A stretch of DNA of 64,000 nucleotides from positions 45,001-109,000 of the forward strand of contig JAREIK010008068.1 in assembly GCA_029783825.1 (NCBI GenBank). Reading direction: 5' to 3'. How positions within the stretch are numbered: position 1 is the stretch's first letter; each line of letters starts with the position of its first letter. Source of the stretch: Sapria himalayana (taxonomy: Eukaryota > Streptophyta > Magnoliopsida > Malpighiales > Rafflesiaceae). The notes beneath the pieces were generated by a model. The model had not been told where the DNA came from and did not search any database. It saw nothing but the letters and a program-made list of their open reading frames with translations. Shown here piece by piece: positions 1 through 12,020 of the stretch. The position numbers and the translations under genes were made by a program.

Positions 1-550
1 CTGTCTATTTTTCATCTATATGTCTATCTATTTGTCTGTTTATATGTCTATCTATCTATCTATCTATATATTTATATATTTGTCTATATATCTATCTATC
101 TTTCTATCTATCTTGTTTGTCTATCTATCTATCTATCTATCTATTTGTCTCTCTCTATCTATTTTTCAATATCTCTATCTGTCTGTTTATCTTTCTATAT
201 GTCTATCTTTCTGTCAATCTATTCATGTATATGTTTGTTTATCTATTTATATATATGTCTATTTATTTGTCTATATATCTACATATCTTTCTGTATGTCT
301 ATCTTTCTGTCTATCTATATGCTTATCTATCTTTCTTTCTATTTGTCTATCTATCTATATGTTTGTCTATCTGTCTGCCTATCTGTCTGTCTATCTGTCT
401 ATCATTCAGTTTGTCTATCTGTCTGTCTTTTGGTTTCTCTATCTGCCTATCTATCTTTCTATCTTTCTATCTATATGTTAATCTATCTATTTATCTATGT
501 ATCTTTCTATCTATCCTTTTGTCATTCTATCAATCAATCTATCTATCTAT
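1..550 (+). repeat. Degenerate (TCTA)n array, left edge
   Basis: The tract is made of TCTA/CTAT units with frequent single-base variants such as TGTC, TTTC, TCAA and TATA. It runs off the left edge of the window and stops exactly where CACTACTAAAAA begins at 551. The overlapping open frames here (20-481, 117-581, 145-609) are the array read in three frames and are not genes. Confidence 0.97.
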
Positions 551-1400
551 CACTACTAAAAAATATGATAATACCAACTAAAATACCGACCAAAATATTT
601 GGTATGTAATTACCGACCAAAGACTTACAAGTTAGCAACCAAAAAAGTATATCGGAAAAAAAATTGCTAGCGACCAAATTTGTGACCAAAGACCAACCAT
701 AATTACCGACCAAATATTTTTGGTCAGAAATCAGTGTACAAAGTGGTTATCGAACATATTACTGACCATTTAACAACCTATTACTATAATTGGTCGTTTC
801 CATATTTTTTCAAGTTATTATTATCTTTGTACTTACCAACCATTTACGACCAAATATATAGGTTGGTATTTATGGACCAAATCACGACCAATTTAGAGAT
901 CCAAAGAGGCGCATCGGAGAAAAATTCTCTCGACCAAATTCCCAACAAACTATCGGCAAAATATATTAAGTCGGGATTATGGTCTGCAAATTAGGGGGGA
1001 AATAGCAAAAAATATTCTCGAAAGATTACCAACGATTTAACGACATAAAATTTATAACCATAAAAAAAGGTAAATACAATGGTCATCCAATATATTTATA
1101 AGATCATAATTACAGACCAAACTACCAGCAGAATATTTAGGTCGGTAATTACTAAACTTTTCATGACAATACCCACCATAACTCTCGACCAAATGTTATT
1201 GGTCAGAAATTGGTTTGTAAATTAGGATAGAAATAGCTAATAGAAATTGTTGACTAATTACCGACCATTTAACGACCAAAAACATATCAACATTAAAATT
1301 GGTCGATAAAGTGATTTCCACATCTTTATAGATTTTTTATCACCGATCATTTACTGATCATAATTTTGGTCAGTTATTTTATTGTTTTAATTTTTTGATT
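551..1400 (+). repeat. Family A terminal and subterminal repeat region
   Basis: The terminus CACTACTAAAAA is followed by over a dozen variants of ACCGACCAAA, ACCGACCATTTAACGACC and the inverse TTTGGTCGGTAAT. Spacing is irregular and both strands are used. Known CACTA elements bind their TNPA-type protein at such motifs; that role is inferred here. The open frame 734-994 is made of these motifs and is not a gene. Confidence 0.85.
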
Positions 1401-1514
1401 TGAAAATTATTTACTAAGTCATTTAACCCAAAATCATCGAAACTCTATCTTTTTTCCGAATCAGAGCTGACTGTAAGCACGAAAACACAAAAATTTTAAT
1501 CTTACTTTTAAATC

Positions 1515-3809
1515 CAGGTAAGTTTTTCTTTGTTCTTCTACTTCAAATTGCTTATATACATATTTGTCTCTCTAAATTATATATAGATATTTAGAATTTC
1601 GTTTTAGTAAATTAGGGTATTATGTTTTTTTTCTCCCACTAATTTCTTAATTTTTGCTTCGATTTTTTTAACCTAACATTATTTCGGCTCGACACAATTA
1701 ATTAAACTATAATTTTTCATTTTTTAAAATTTGTTAATCCATGATTTATATTTTTAGGTTTTTAGTGATTTTGATTTCAATTACATTATGTTTGCATCTG
1801 AATAATCTTAATGCTAATGGTTTATATTTATATAATCATATGACATTATGTATAAATGTCTATACTTTAATAAATATTATGATTTATGTTAAATCAAACT
1901 TTTAATTAATGTTAATCTTAAATGTCTATAACAGTATATAAATACTTTTATACATTTATATAATCGAATGATATTATGTATAAATGTCTATACTTTAATA
2001 TATATAAATGGATTATATTATAAATACACATTGATATGTTTATATAAACATATAATGTTTATAAATACCTATACAAAATTTACATTAAACTATCCATTTA
2101 TATATTTTCTTATATAACAATTATGTAATATTAAATTATAATACAATTTTGTAATTATTTATATTACATATTTTTTTATATAAATATAGAATATTTATAA
2201 TGTTTATATAAATGTGATATATATACAATATAGTATTTATAAAAGTGTTACATTTAAATATAATAATATTTAAGTAACATTTATAAAAATATTTTATTCA
2301 CAAATATTATATAGACACACATGTTTAATTATATAATCATATGTCATTTTATATAAATGTATTTATAACTATATGTATAATAAAGTTAACTACTTTTATA
2401 ACTATATTTATAACTTTATATAACTAAATTTTAACTATATAATAATATATAACTATATGTATAATTCTATATAACTATATTTCAAAAAAATATATACTAT
2501 ATGTATACTAATATATAACTATATATAATTATATTTTACTAAATTTATACCTTTATAAATGTTAAATATAATTATATCCTGAAATACATATATATTTATA
2601 ATTATGTGTATAACTATATTAAAATATTTATATAAATATGTAACACTCTATATAATTAAATATAACAATATTTGCAACTATATATACATATATGTATTCA
2701 TTTAATTAAATTAAAATATTTGTTTATAATGTGGTATATATATATGTATAACTACTTATCACTACTTGTATAGATATATTTTTATATAACTATTTGTTTA
2801 ATTATATATAACTATCTATATTATATGTAAAATAATTTATAACTATAAATAATTGTATCTTACTATCTATACAATTTAAAAGTTGTATGCATAATAATAT
2901 TTAAATATTAAATTTAAAGCTTATATTTAATATATATTTGGATATAGTAGAATATAAAAAGTATTTTACTATATTTATATCTATACATAACTATATGTAT
3001 ATATATATAAAATTAAATGAACAAATATATAAACCTAACTGTATAAATATATGTTTAACTATATGTGTAACTATATGTATAATCAAATGTAACAATATTT
3101 ATAATTAAACGTATAACAACATACAAGATTTTGTTAAACTATATGTGTATTACTATATATATATATATTTATATAACTAAATAAATGTCTATATAATTAT
3201 ATATAACTATATTTGTAACTGCATATACTTTTATGTATTAATATAATTAAAGAAAAATATTTTTTTATAACATTGTTTATATTTATGTATAACCACTGAT
3301 AACTACTTGTACTAATATAACAATATATAACTATATGTTTTATTATATATATAACTATTTATAACTATATATTTATATGTAAAATAATATATAACTATAA
3401 ATAATTGTATCATACTATGTGTATATCTTTAAAAGTTTTATGCATAATTATATTTTAATATTAAATTTACATCTTATATTAAATTTATATTTGTATATAG
3501 TAGTATATAAAAAATTATTTTACTCTATCTATATCTATACATAACTATATGTATAAATGTATAAAATTAATATAACAAATATATAAACCTACATGTATAA
3601 ATATACATTTAACTATATGTGTAAGTATATGTATAATCAAATGTAACAATATTTATAATTACATGTATAACAACATACAACATTATTTTAAACTATATAT
3701 GTATTACTATATATAAATATTTGTATATCTAAATAAATGTCTATATAATTATATATAACTATAATTAGAAACAATTCTTTTGTTAAATAAAATGATTTTT
3801 TTAACTAGT
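1515..3809 (+). other. Candidate 5'UTR intron of family A transposase
   Basis: A consensus donor, CAG|GTAAGT, lies at 1515-1523 just inside the subterminal region. A T-rich stretch ending in AG precedes the transposase ATG (ATG at 3810, AG at 3807-3808). This gives an intron of about 2.29 kb, filled with AT-rich tandem repeats. In copy A2 the donor is changed (AGGGAAGT near 55342), so it would not splice. The intron is inferred from sequence signals only. Confidence 0.5.
1800..3770 (+). repeat. AT-rich tandem repeat block (period ~554 bp), family A intron
   Basis: The region is built from short ATAACTATATGTATAA-like strings arranged in longer units. The marker CTATACATAACTATATGTAT occurs at 2981 and again at 3535, with flanking sequence also matching, so the unit is about 554 bp. 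The same units recur at 41150-44330 and 55640-57700. I see no coding potential. Confidence 0.8.
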
Positions 3810-5270
3810 ATGGAAGAAAACCATGAATGGATGTACAATGGTTGAATAGTGAATGGAATGTTCTCTAATGAATTGGGGGATAAAGTTGATGAATATGTTG
3901 AGTTTGCTCTGAGGCATCCTGAGTGTGTGAATGGTGGTACGGAAATAAGGTATCCTTGTACTTTAGTTAACTGTCAGAATAAAAAGTTTCAGAATATTGA
4001 GACTGTGAAGATGCATTTGTATAGTAATGGTTTTGTTGCAGATTACTATGTTTGGATATACCATGGTGAGAAGCAAGTCCACTAGAGGTGTTCGAGTTCA
4101 GTATGGGTGTCAGTAAGTGAAACTGATCAGATGCTCTCGGATAATATTAATCACACTACATACCATAAATTGGTTTTTGATGTTGTGGGTCCTAAATTCA
4201 ACCCGAATGAGGACCCCAATGCCGTGGCTAGGAATTTCTATGCTATGATTCGAGTAGGAGACAAACCTGTATATGAGAGAAATTCTAAGCATACTCAAAG
4301 TCATGTGGATGTTAGAAAAAAAGTGCAAACACAGGTTTTTGCATGCATGGCTTGATGATATATATAAATTCATTCAAGAATTATTGCCAAAAGATAATCT
4401 GATGCCAATAGATTTCTACAGCACGAAAAAGTTAGTTAGAGGCTTGAGATTACTCGTACAGGTCATTCATTACTGTGTGAAATTTTGTATGATATACTGG
4501 GGATATGACAGTGACCTTAACAGTTGTAAAATATGTGGACATGCTTGGTACAAGCAAAAGGTTATGGGTTCTGGAAATAGAATGTATATACATAAGTTGA
4601 AGGTACCATATAACAAGATACACTATTTTCCATTAACTCCAAGGTTACAGAGATTGTATGCATCAATCGCTACAGCTAATGAAATGAGGTGGCATTCAGA
4701 GTATCATATGGAGGATGGTAAGATGTGTCACCCTTCTGTTGCCCCTGCTTAGAAATATTTTGATGAATGTTTTCCTTATTTTTCGTCTAAAGTACTAAAT
4801 ATTAGGCTGTGTTTATTTGCTGATTGTTTTTAGCCATTTGTTCAATCTGGATAGTAATATTCTTTGTGGCCTGTGGTGGTGACCCCGTATAATTTGCCTC
4901 CAGACTTATGTATGAAAGAGGAATTTATGTTTTTGACTGTGTTAGTGCCGGAGCCTACAAATCCAAAGGAGAAGATAGATCTTTTCTTGCAGCAATTGAT
5001 TGAAGAGTTGAAATGTTTTTGGGTTGTTGGGGTTCAAACTTATGATATTTCCAAACGAGAAAATTTTCAGATGTACTCTGCCCTCATGTGGACCATAAAT
5101 GACTTTCCAGCATATTCTATGATGTCTGGGTGGAGTACAATTGGTATGTTGGCATGCCTGCATTGTATGGAAGATTCTGATGCTTTAGATTAATTAAGAG
5201 CGAAAAATAGTCTATTTCCCTTGCTGTATTTGAATATCTACCTAGAGAGAAATTGATTGATTCTATTTAT
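3810..5270 (+). pseudogene. CACTA TNPD transposase (transposase-associated + Tnp2 domains), decayed
   Basis: The chain starts MEENHEWMYNG, like the usual MxxxWMY start of plant En/Spm TNPD proteins, and then hits TGA at 3843 where Trp is expected. The transposase-associated domain follows at 3849-4085 (YPCTLVNCQNKKF; LYSNGF). After further stops the linker reads KLVFDVVGPKFNPNEDPN and ARNFYAMIRVGDKPVYE. The frame then shifts to a stretch at 4355-4750 with CKICGHAWYK, YFPLTPRLQRLYAS and MRWHSE. The Tnp2 core resumes at 4864-5193 (WPVVVTPYNLPP, MWTINDFPAYSMMSGWST). At least two frameshifts and several stops separate the pieces. Sequence ends near 5270, well short of the C-terminal half (DUF4218/DUF4216), cut by the array. 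It is a dead 5' fragment of the mobilising enzyme; family assignment is very secure from motif order. Confidence 0.93.
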
Positions 5271-5329
5271 AAAGAAAAATATGTATATTATATTAAATAT
5301 TTAATATAATTAAATAATAGATAGATAGA

Positions 5330-5628
5330 TATCTATGTGTTTATCTATTTATCTATCTTTATATCTATTTGTTTGTTTAATAATTAGTCAATCTATTTGT
5401 CAATCTAACTATCTATCTATATATCTTTCTCTCTCTCTATATCTCAATTTGTCAATGTGTATAAAAGTTTATCTCTTTATTGATCATTTGTATATCTATA
5501 TATCTATCTATATGTCTAACTATTTATTTGTATTTCTAGCTATATGTGTATATGTCTATCTATCTATATGTATATTTGCCTATATTATCTATCTCTCTAT
5601 CTATCTGTCTGTCTGTCTGTCTACTTAT
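5330..5628 (+). repeat. (TCTA)n array between A1 and B1
   Basis: About 300 bp of TCTA/TGTC units sit between the broken transposase of A1 and the left terminus of B1 at 5629. The open frame 5335-5652 is an array artefact. The three bases before the B1 terminus are TAT. Confidence 0.95.
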
Positions 5629-6110
5629 CATTACAAGAAAAATCTCAAATAGCTAGTGAAAAATCCCTTGCTATATGAGATTTTTCGTCGCTAAAATAGT
5701 AGAACGACAGATTAATGATGGAAATTTCCCAAGTTAAAGCGCTCATCATAAAAAATTAATTATAGAAAAATTCCCTTGTTAATATTTTAATGACAAAAAA
5801 TTTCTTATTAAAATTTTTCTTCCCTTGCTAATTTTTATCGTAATTAAGATTTACAGAAAAGTCCCTAGCTAAATTAACAAGGGAAAAATCTTTAGCTATT
5901 TTAATTCGAAAACTATTTTTACTATTTTATTTTGTTTACAAAAAATTTGATTACATAATTTTAAATTTTTATATTAAATTGAATAAAAACATAAACTATA
6001 AACCAATAATTTTAATTAACAAACAATAAAAGTAGTTATCAAATAATTCTTATACAGTATGTTACATTATTAAAACAAAAACATTAGAAAATTTCATTAT
6101 ATCTTCTTTA
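5629..6110 (+). repeat. Family B left terminus and subterminal repeats (B1)
   Basis: The stretch holds CATTACAAGAAAAATC, then repeated TCCCTTGCTA, TAGCTAAATT and GTCGCTAAA motifs, then an AT-rich tract. It aligns end to end by eye with 29773-30360 and 53176-53610. Confidence 0.85.
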
Positions 6111-6460
6111 TCAATTTATCTAATGATAGTGCATAAAGTATAATTTGTCCATGAAATTAACTTTGTTTTGTCTTCCATCGCTCCTTTGGTCACCATATTT
6201 CTGCCATGACAAAGCTGTCCTAGTCGCGCTGAATCATATCTAGTGAAAAATCCTTTTACTTTTAAAAGCTTCATATTGGGAACAATGTAGTACCATATCC
6301 ATACAAAAATTAAACTAGTCAATCAAATCAAAATAAATAAATAAATAAATAAGGTTCTATTTTGATAAATATATATTACTGCAGTATATATATACATATA
6401 TACTAGCATTTCACTAGTTACATATATAAAACTATAGTATATATGTACATATTTTCTACT
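6110..6460. repeat. Family B internal module, first copy in B1
   Basis: The segment starts with the marker GTGCATAAAGTATAAT and ends in the AT-rich string ACTGCAGTATATATATACAT. Its right part (about 6290-6440) is nearly repeated at 7880-8060, and the whole module recurs in B2 at about 30390, 31610 and 32855 and in part in B3 at 53645. The open frame 6116-6322 on the - strand lies in it and is probably not coding. Confidence 0.7.
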
Positions 6461-7020
6461 GTAAAAAATATTTTGTTCTCGAAAATTATGCAATACAACT
6501 TATACCTTATGTATAATACTAAAAAATATATATACATATATATTTACATATACATATATATATATATATATATGTGCATGTGTGTACATACATACATTAG
6601 CATATATGTATAGTTACTTATACAGAAAAATATACATTTCATAATATATAAATGCAAGTATATACAAAAGTATATTTGACTATGTATATATATTATACTG
6701 AAAACTCTTGGTATTATGATGCTTCAATTCTATTGTATTATATCTATTCTTATTCAATTCACCATAGTTTATATAGTGCAATTATTTAAAAAAAATTATC
6801 AATGGAATTATTTGGAACAATAACTATTAAAACTCAATCTCATTATTTGTACAACAAAGAAAATCTTAGAATGATTGATGTATTAAACATGGAGCAATAC
6901 TACATAAACTTATGTATGGAACTAATACCCTTTCCAAATTGAGCACAATGAAGAATAATAATCTGCTGACATCACTCAGAAAAAAAATAGTCAATTAAGT
7001 AACCTATACCTATGATGTGG
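6460..7020. other. AT-rich stretch, no gene seen
   Basis: TATATACATATATAC-type sequence at 6460-6700 is followed by about 300 bp of AT-rich sequence that holds no clear exon on either strand. Confidence 0.6.
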
Positions 7021-7320
7021 CTAGGGAAGATTCTCTTGCAACACCGGTGAATAAACTCAGCTTAAATAGATTGATGACCACAACAACATTAATAGAAACC
7101 TAGAGCTCCCTAGCCATAACATCAGATTCATTTCCAACGAGTTCAATAGAAACCATAGATTCCAAAACATTAGATATCATAAAATCATAGTGCAAAGGAG
7201 GAATGCCATTAGGCACCTCTGAAATGTAATAAACTACACATTCATTAATGATCTGGTATTCACTACTTGATAGAGTTTCCTTTAACTCACATATCTAGAA
7301 ATGCATTATCAAATTCATCA
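7020..7320 (-). pseudogene. Exon-like captured fragment, possibly VPS13-like
   Basis: On the - strand one frame runs through LSSSEYQIINECVVYYISE, GIPPLHYDFMISNVLE, SIELVGNESDVMAREL, one TAG, then VSINVVVVINLFKLSLF and GVARESSLAT. The even amino-acid composition and codon use differ from the AT-rich surroundings, which suggests a piece of a real host exon. The style recalls plant VPS13/chorein-type lipid-transfer proteins, but I am not sure of the family. The stop shows it is not functional. Confidence 0.35.
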
Positions 7321-7724
7321 TCCTTTGAGGTTTTATTCAATAATTAAAAAATAAAACATGATGACAATAAAATGAAGCATAAATATAAGCATCCAAAGCT
7401 AAAGGAAAAGCACCATTCTTGTTGTACTAAAAAAACTCATTTTTGTTAATTTTTTGCAACAATATCAGTGTTACAATTCATTTCTTTTTAAATATGAACC
7501 ATAAAAATTAAACAAATTATCAAAACAAAATTGAATATTACAAGTCCATTTATCCACTAGTTACCTATATTTAGTTCCATTCCTAAAAATATCAATATAT
7601 TGGATTATTTAGAAAAGCAGGCCTCCAAATGAAAGTTATTCATAGAATGAACACACATCACACACACAAAAAGAGTACCCTTAATGCATCCTCAATATGT
7701 TATATTTGATGCAATAGATCTCTA

Positions 7725-7925
7725 TGTTTCTACAATTAGGCAAAGAACGAACTCATTGATGAAGTCGACGTAGTGCAGAGCTTCATTTTTGAATTGAGTG
7801 CCACCACCAAGAAAATTAAGATATTCACCTGCAATTTTAACCCAATTATGATATCTCTCCACTTCTGCAAGCTTTGTATGTTGAACATTGCGGAACCATA
7901 TCTGTATGAAAATTAAACCTGTCAA
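7725..7925 (-). pseudogene. Exon-like fragment, unrecognised
   Basis: The - strand frame reads LAEVERYHNWVKIAGEYLNF and then LGGGTQFKNEALHYVDFINE, which is well balanced and unlike the flanking AT repeat. I do not recognise the family. It lies inside B1 and borders the second copy of the B internal module. A GGTTTAATTTTCAT-type boundary is shared with other module copies, so part of the frame is transposon sequence. Confidence 0.3.
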
Positions 7926-8070
7926 TCAAATTAAAATAAATAAATAAATAAGATTAAGTTTTGATAAATATATAATGCTACAGCATATATGTACGTATAT
8001 AATAGCATTTCACTAGTTACATATATAATACTGCAGTATATATATACATATATCCGGTTGTAATCGGGTA
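7870..8070. repeat. Family B internal module, second partial copy in B1
   Basis: The segment from GAACCATATCTGTATG through the AAATAAATAAATAA run to ACTGCAGTATATATATAC repeats 6285-6450 in the same orientation, about 1.6 kb apart. This gives B1 an internal direct repeat like the triplicated modules of B2. Confidence 0.7.
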
Positions 8071-8335
8071 TTGAGGCTACATGATGCTCATTCACGAGCA
8101 TCTTGTACAAGTCCTTGAGAGTAGCTCCTAACATCTTCTCTAAACAAGAATCAAAGGTCTATGCCCAATCCAAGCAACCAAATCAAATTAAAAACCAAAA
8201 AAATAAAAATTTTCACAGCATAATGTTGTGCCGAACCTATTACAAGCTCACAGAGAATTCAACTACTCGCCTCTTTCTTGTATTTGAGGTCGTAAAGCAT
8301 CTTATCCAGCTCATAAAACTCGTGATGTCGTAATA
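8045..8335 (-). pseudogene. Exon-like fragments, unrecognised
   Basis: Two - strand pieces look like host coding sequence. The first, at about 8335-8235, reads YELDKMLYDLKYKKEASS, a stop, then ILCEL. The second, at about 8134-8050, reads MLGATLKDLYKMLVNEHHVA and SIPDYNRI. They may be consecutive exons of one captured gene. I cannot assign a family. Confidence 0.3.
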
Positions 8336-8339
8336 TCCA

Positions 8340-9240
8340 CCCCTATGAAAACTTAAATAGAACAAGTATACAAGATTAATCTCGCACTAACTTATCTAGT
8401 GGCCCTGCCTGATTCAACCACACAATTTTTATTCAAATTACAAGAGACTTAACTTTTCTTTGAAACTTTATTCAGTGAGGAGAACAAGCTTCATCACTTC
8501 CAAAGCTTCTTTAAAATATTACTCGTGCCTACTACTTCTAATATATTTATTTTTGTAATATTTATATAAATTTTGTGTTTATCTACATTGAGCATTTTTT
8601 TAGAATCCTCTAATAGTTTTATTTTTAAATATATTAAAATAAGTTGTACAACAAAAATTCATTTATAAAACCTAAAATTTATTTGTGCATAGGGATACTT
8701 ATGATTCAAATTAGAAACGGACATTTGAGTTTGGTTATTATTATCTAAATTAAAATTATCTAAAATATTAATTTCATTTTTATTTAATTTACTATGATCC
8801 ATTTTATATGAAGGAATATACATGTATATATAGTAGAAGAAAAATATCTTAGTATTTCATTATACTCTCTTATATCAAAGTAAAATAAAAAAATACATAT
8901 AATGTTCCTTACAAAATTAAATCTTCATCACAACATTTTCATTATTTCATTGTTCATTGGACAACATCACTGCTATATTAGAAATTTATATAAAATTATA
9001 ATTTACATATTTTAAAATATGTAATATTATAAAAATAAAATAGTAAAAACAAAAAATAGAATAAAAAATAAATTTTATTTTTACTTTTGATTTTGAAAAT
9101 CATAGATAATCATACAAAGAAAAATAGAATATAAAGAAAAAATATAAATTTTTTATCTACTTATAAAAATAATTGAATTTTTAAAATTAATTTTTAAATG
9201 TTGGATTTGGACTTGATAGAATCTAAACAAATGATTGTCG
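8340..9240. other. AT-rich spacer, no gene seen
   Basis: Apart from a short mixed-composition start, this is A/T-dominated sequence with no open frame of note on either strand. Confidence 0.6.
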
Positions 9241-10020
9241 ATGGCTAAGTAATGGCTAGAATAGCCATTGTGTCAAAATTTAATTCATTAATTAATAATC
9301 TAAAATGACTATAGGTTGTGACATGCCAACAATCCCAGATGATGCATCCATCTGGCACGATTAGACACTTATCACTGATAAAAAAGAATATATTGCATGA
9401 GATCACATGTCGAGCTTGAATTGGGAGTACAGCTCAACCTAACCCATTGTATTAGTAGTTTTAAAATAAACTTGGCACGTGAGATCAGGTTGATAGTTTC
9501 AACCTGATCGGTATCACTCGAGAATGATCTGAACACAATTTGTCAACTAGTACAAATTTGACCAGGGCGGGTTGGTGATTTGGATAATGTCGTGTTGCAT
9601 GATATTGCGGCATAGGGGGCTTGTCTCTAGGATCGGCACAGCCCATGCAAAATGGCCATGCAACTAGGCTGCTCAACATATTTTCCACCTCTAATGACAG
9701 TCTTACCTTAGCAGGTTAAAAATTCAAATATTTTGATGACATGGCACCCAGTTTTTGTCCCTCAAAAGAACACCAGGAAAAGAAGTTCCATTAAACTTTT
9801 AAGTCAATTCACACCCCTGAGGTGCTACACTACTTTTATTAATAATGCCGATGCAAATGCCTTAAGCGAGATCTCACCCAGTCAGTTTTGTGTATTATCA
9901 AGTTCAATTATGTGGCCTTGTTCCTTTGGCCTTCAAAAGGCACTACGATACATTTTCATCCAGAGCAAAATAGAATTATCTTATCATATTGACATATCCT
10001 TATAAATATAAATTTAATTA
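9240..10020. other. Moderate-GC stretch of unknown origin
   Basis: GC content rises relative to the flanks. Two open frames (9485-9688 on -, 9733-10005 on +) resemble nothing I recognise. An 11 bp inverted repeat lies at 9483-9509. It could be captured genomic sequence next to the apyrase fragment or remains of another transposon. Confidence 0.4.
9483..9509. repeat. Perfect 11 bp hairpin
   Basis: GATCAGGTTGA at 9483-9493 and TCAACCTGATC at 9499-9509 are exact reverse complements with a 5 base loop. No U-run follows, and a bacterial-type terminator is not expected here. Confidence 0.75.
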
Positions 10021-10039
10021 GAGTTTAAGTGCTTAATGA

Positions 10040-10937
10040 ACATGCCCATTGATAATAACCTTCTTGATAACCATCTATTATTGTGACACCTTGTATCTCA
10101 TACTTTAGCATGCTTCTCTCTCTCTCAAGAGATCTCTAACCTTGATCAAAGGCTATCAAATAAGCAAATATTGACAGAAAGAAAATAAACACTCCATGTA
10201 AGAAATAAACAAAACACAAATGAATGCTTACTTTTTGCAAAATGTTGCTAGATGTATCACCTTCTAGAGCTCTCAATCATGTAATAACCTACAAGAAAAT
10301 CAAAATGCACAACATAGTAAATAACAAAATTAAATAAATGACATCCAAAGAAAAAAGCAGAATTTACCCACCCCAACTCTAACTGGGGTCTTCGGACGCG
10401 GTTCCAAGGCCACAACACCTACAGCTTTATCAAGAAGAGAAACAAGTAAATTTGCAGCAACATGTGAATCCTTGGCATATGCACTCAACCCCATCTTAAT
10501 CTATAACAAGAACTGAGACAAAAATTAGGAGCTGACATTAAAATAGTATGATAGATATCATATATGAACTAATTGATATGTTCTTGTTACACATTGTCCT
10601 GAACAATTCAGAGTGGTTTAGTTTCAACAGAAATACTAAGCAAAGTTAGGTAGCAGTTTAAAAAGGCATGGAGGAGAGATGTAAAACAAAAATAATTTAA
10701 CAACAGTATACATAAATAGAATCAAAGATGAGAGTGACGAATTACCTGGACAAATAGTTCAAGACTATTGCCTATAGGAATGAGATCCATGTTTTGATCA
10801 AAACAAAACACATGCGCTCTACTCCCCAAGCTTTCGGCATCAAAAACAATGGCATATCTCTTCAACTCCCATGTTTTTTTGTGACCCATCTCATAATATC
10901 CAATATTAGGCATGAGGAACAACACAAACACCACCAA
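10040..10937 (-). pseudogene. Apyrase (GDA1/CD39 NTPase) N-terminal fragment, captured
   Basis: Apyrases hydrolyse NTP/NDP to NMP in the plant secretory pathway or cell surface. Four exons are visible on the - strand. Exon 1 (ends 10746, CAG|GTAATT) has [18 protein letters not shown] and [20 protein letters not shown], which matches apyrase conserved region 1. Exon 2 (10500-10372) has [20 protein letters not shown] and RPKTPVRVG. Exon 3 (10288-10232) has LRALEGDTSSNILQK, 19 codons, bounded by AG and GTAAGC. Exon 4 (from 10140) has VRDLL, then LKYEIQGVTIIDGYQEG. Introns are kept, so this is a genomic capture. Defects are Gly to Glu and Thr to Leu in the DAGSTGSR motif, a TGA in exon 3 where Gly is expected, and a frameshift in exon 4. 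The DLGGGS region and all that follows are absent. It sits inside B1. Confidence 0.88.
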
Positions 10938-10939
10938 TA

Positions 10940-12020
10940 AGAAAACCTAGTTTGTTATTTATGGTAGTAAATTTCACTAATATAGTAAAATTTTTCCGCT
11001 CTATAAAAGATGATACATGCTTTGATTAAAGATGAAAAAACTGGCACAATTGATGTTCTTCTCTACCCATATAAATAATAAAATTGATGTTAACTAAATT
11101 TTGTTTTCCATAACCATCAATTTCATTCACCATCCAACCTTCAAGGCATCAGAACAATATTCAAACTTACATATTTCAATATTTGTATAGTAATAGAATA
11201 TTTCTAGAACAGTTATGTGAATTCATTGCACATGTGAAAAAAAGAAAATCAGGTGCTCTTTTCAACATTTTTGATCCTCTGATAGAAATAGTGTACATGA
11301 ACTATGCATCAAAGAAAGCAAACTTTCTATAACAGAAATAAAGTGTTTCAGGTTTAGGTAAACAAAGTTGCAAGTGAACAAATATATTCTAGAGTATGAA
11401 ATAGGCATCTTTATCCCCACCAACTGTCATATACTATAATTATGATTCCTTCTTCATCACACAATTGTGCACAAGATTGCTTTAAATATTGCAAGGCAAC
11501 ACTACAATAAGCCAATTTTTTCTTGAATTCTGATGGAGCCACAATTTTCTGCAGCACAATTGACTCATGGATGAGACTTTAAGTTTATTGTCTACCTAGG
11601 GTAACATGAGTGAAGGAAATAACGAACCAAGAGAATAGATTGATTATTAGTTATGAGCTGCATTGCGCGACAAAGTCACTCCCCATCATGAAGTTAACCA
11701 AATAAGTCTTTCATTTGAAGTCATATTCAACAAGAAATCCCTACCATTTCTTAAGCAATTAGCCACTGATATAAGTTGACAGATAATCTATATAGGTTGC
11801 ATGAATTATAATGTAGTAGGTACCAGAAGCTTGTTATAAATGGATTATATACCTACTCAAATGTTAGTTTGCACCCAATTTCCACTAAATGTGAAAGAAG
11901 ATTACTTTCTCCATGCATTACATCTGATGACAAAAAATCTAAGCACAACATTGAAGAAAGAATGTCAACCATTAGCAAATAGATACCATGAGAAAATGTA
12001 TTTTCTTCAACAGATCATTC
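10940..12020. other. Spacer, no gene seen
   Basis: The sequence is mixed AT-rich with no assignable frame. A CACTACAA string at 11501 is isolated and has no subterminal motifs behind it. The open frame 11840-12043 has no recognisable similarity. Confidence 0.5.

Larger units (their letters stand above)
551..5290 (+). mobile_element. CACTA (En/Spm) transposon, family A copy 1, 3'-truncated
   Basis: The left end is CACTACTAAAAA preceded by TAT. Many ACCGACCAAA/TTTGGTCGG-like motifs follow in both orientations, as expected of the transposase-binding subterminal repeats of this superfamily. After a long AT-rich intron-like stretch comes a decayed plus-strand TNPD transposase. No matching inverted right end (TTTTTAGTAGTG) is seen; recognisable sequence stops at about 5290 and a TCTA array begins near 5330. 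A second copy of the left 3.3 kb lies in the same orientation at 54362. Confidence 0.88.

Noticed and set aside
11501..11530. CACTACAATAAGCC as another CACTA terminus
   Set aside because: No subterminal motifs of either family follow and no partner end is visible; the 8 base match is likely chance.
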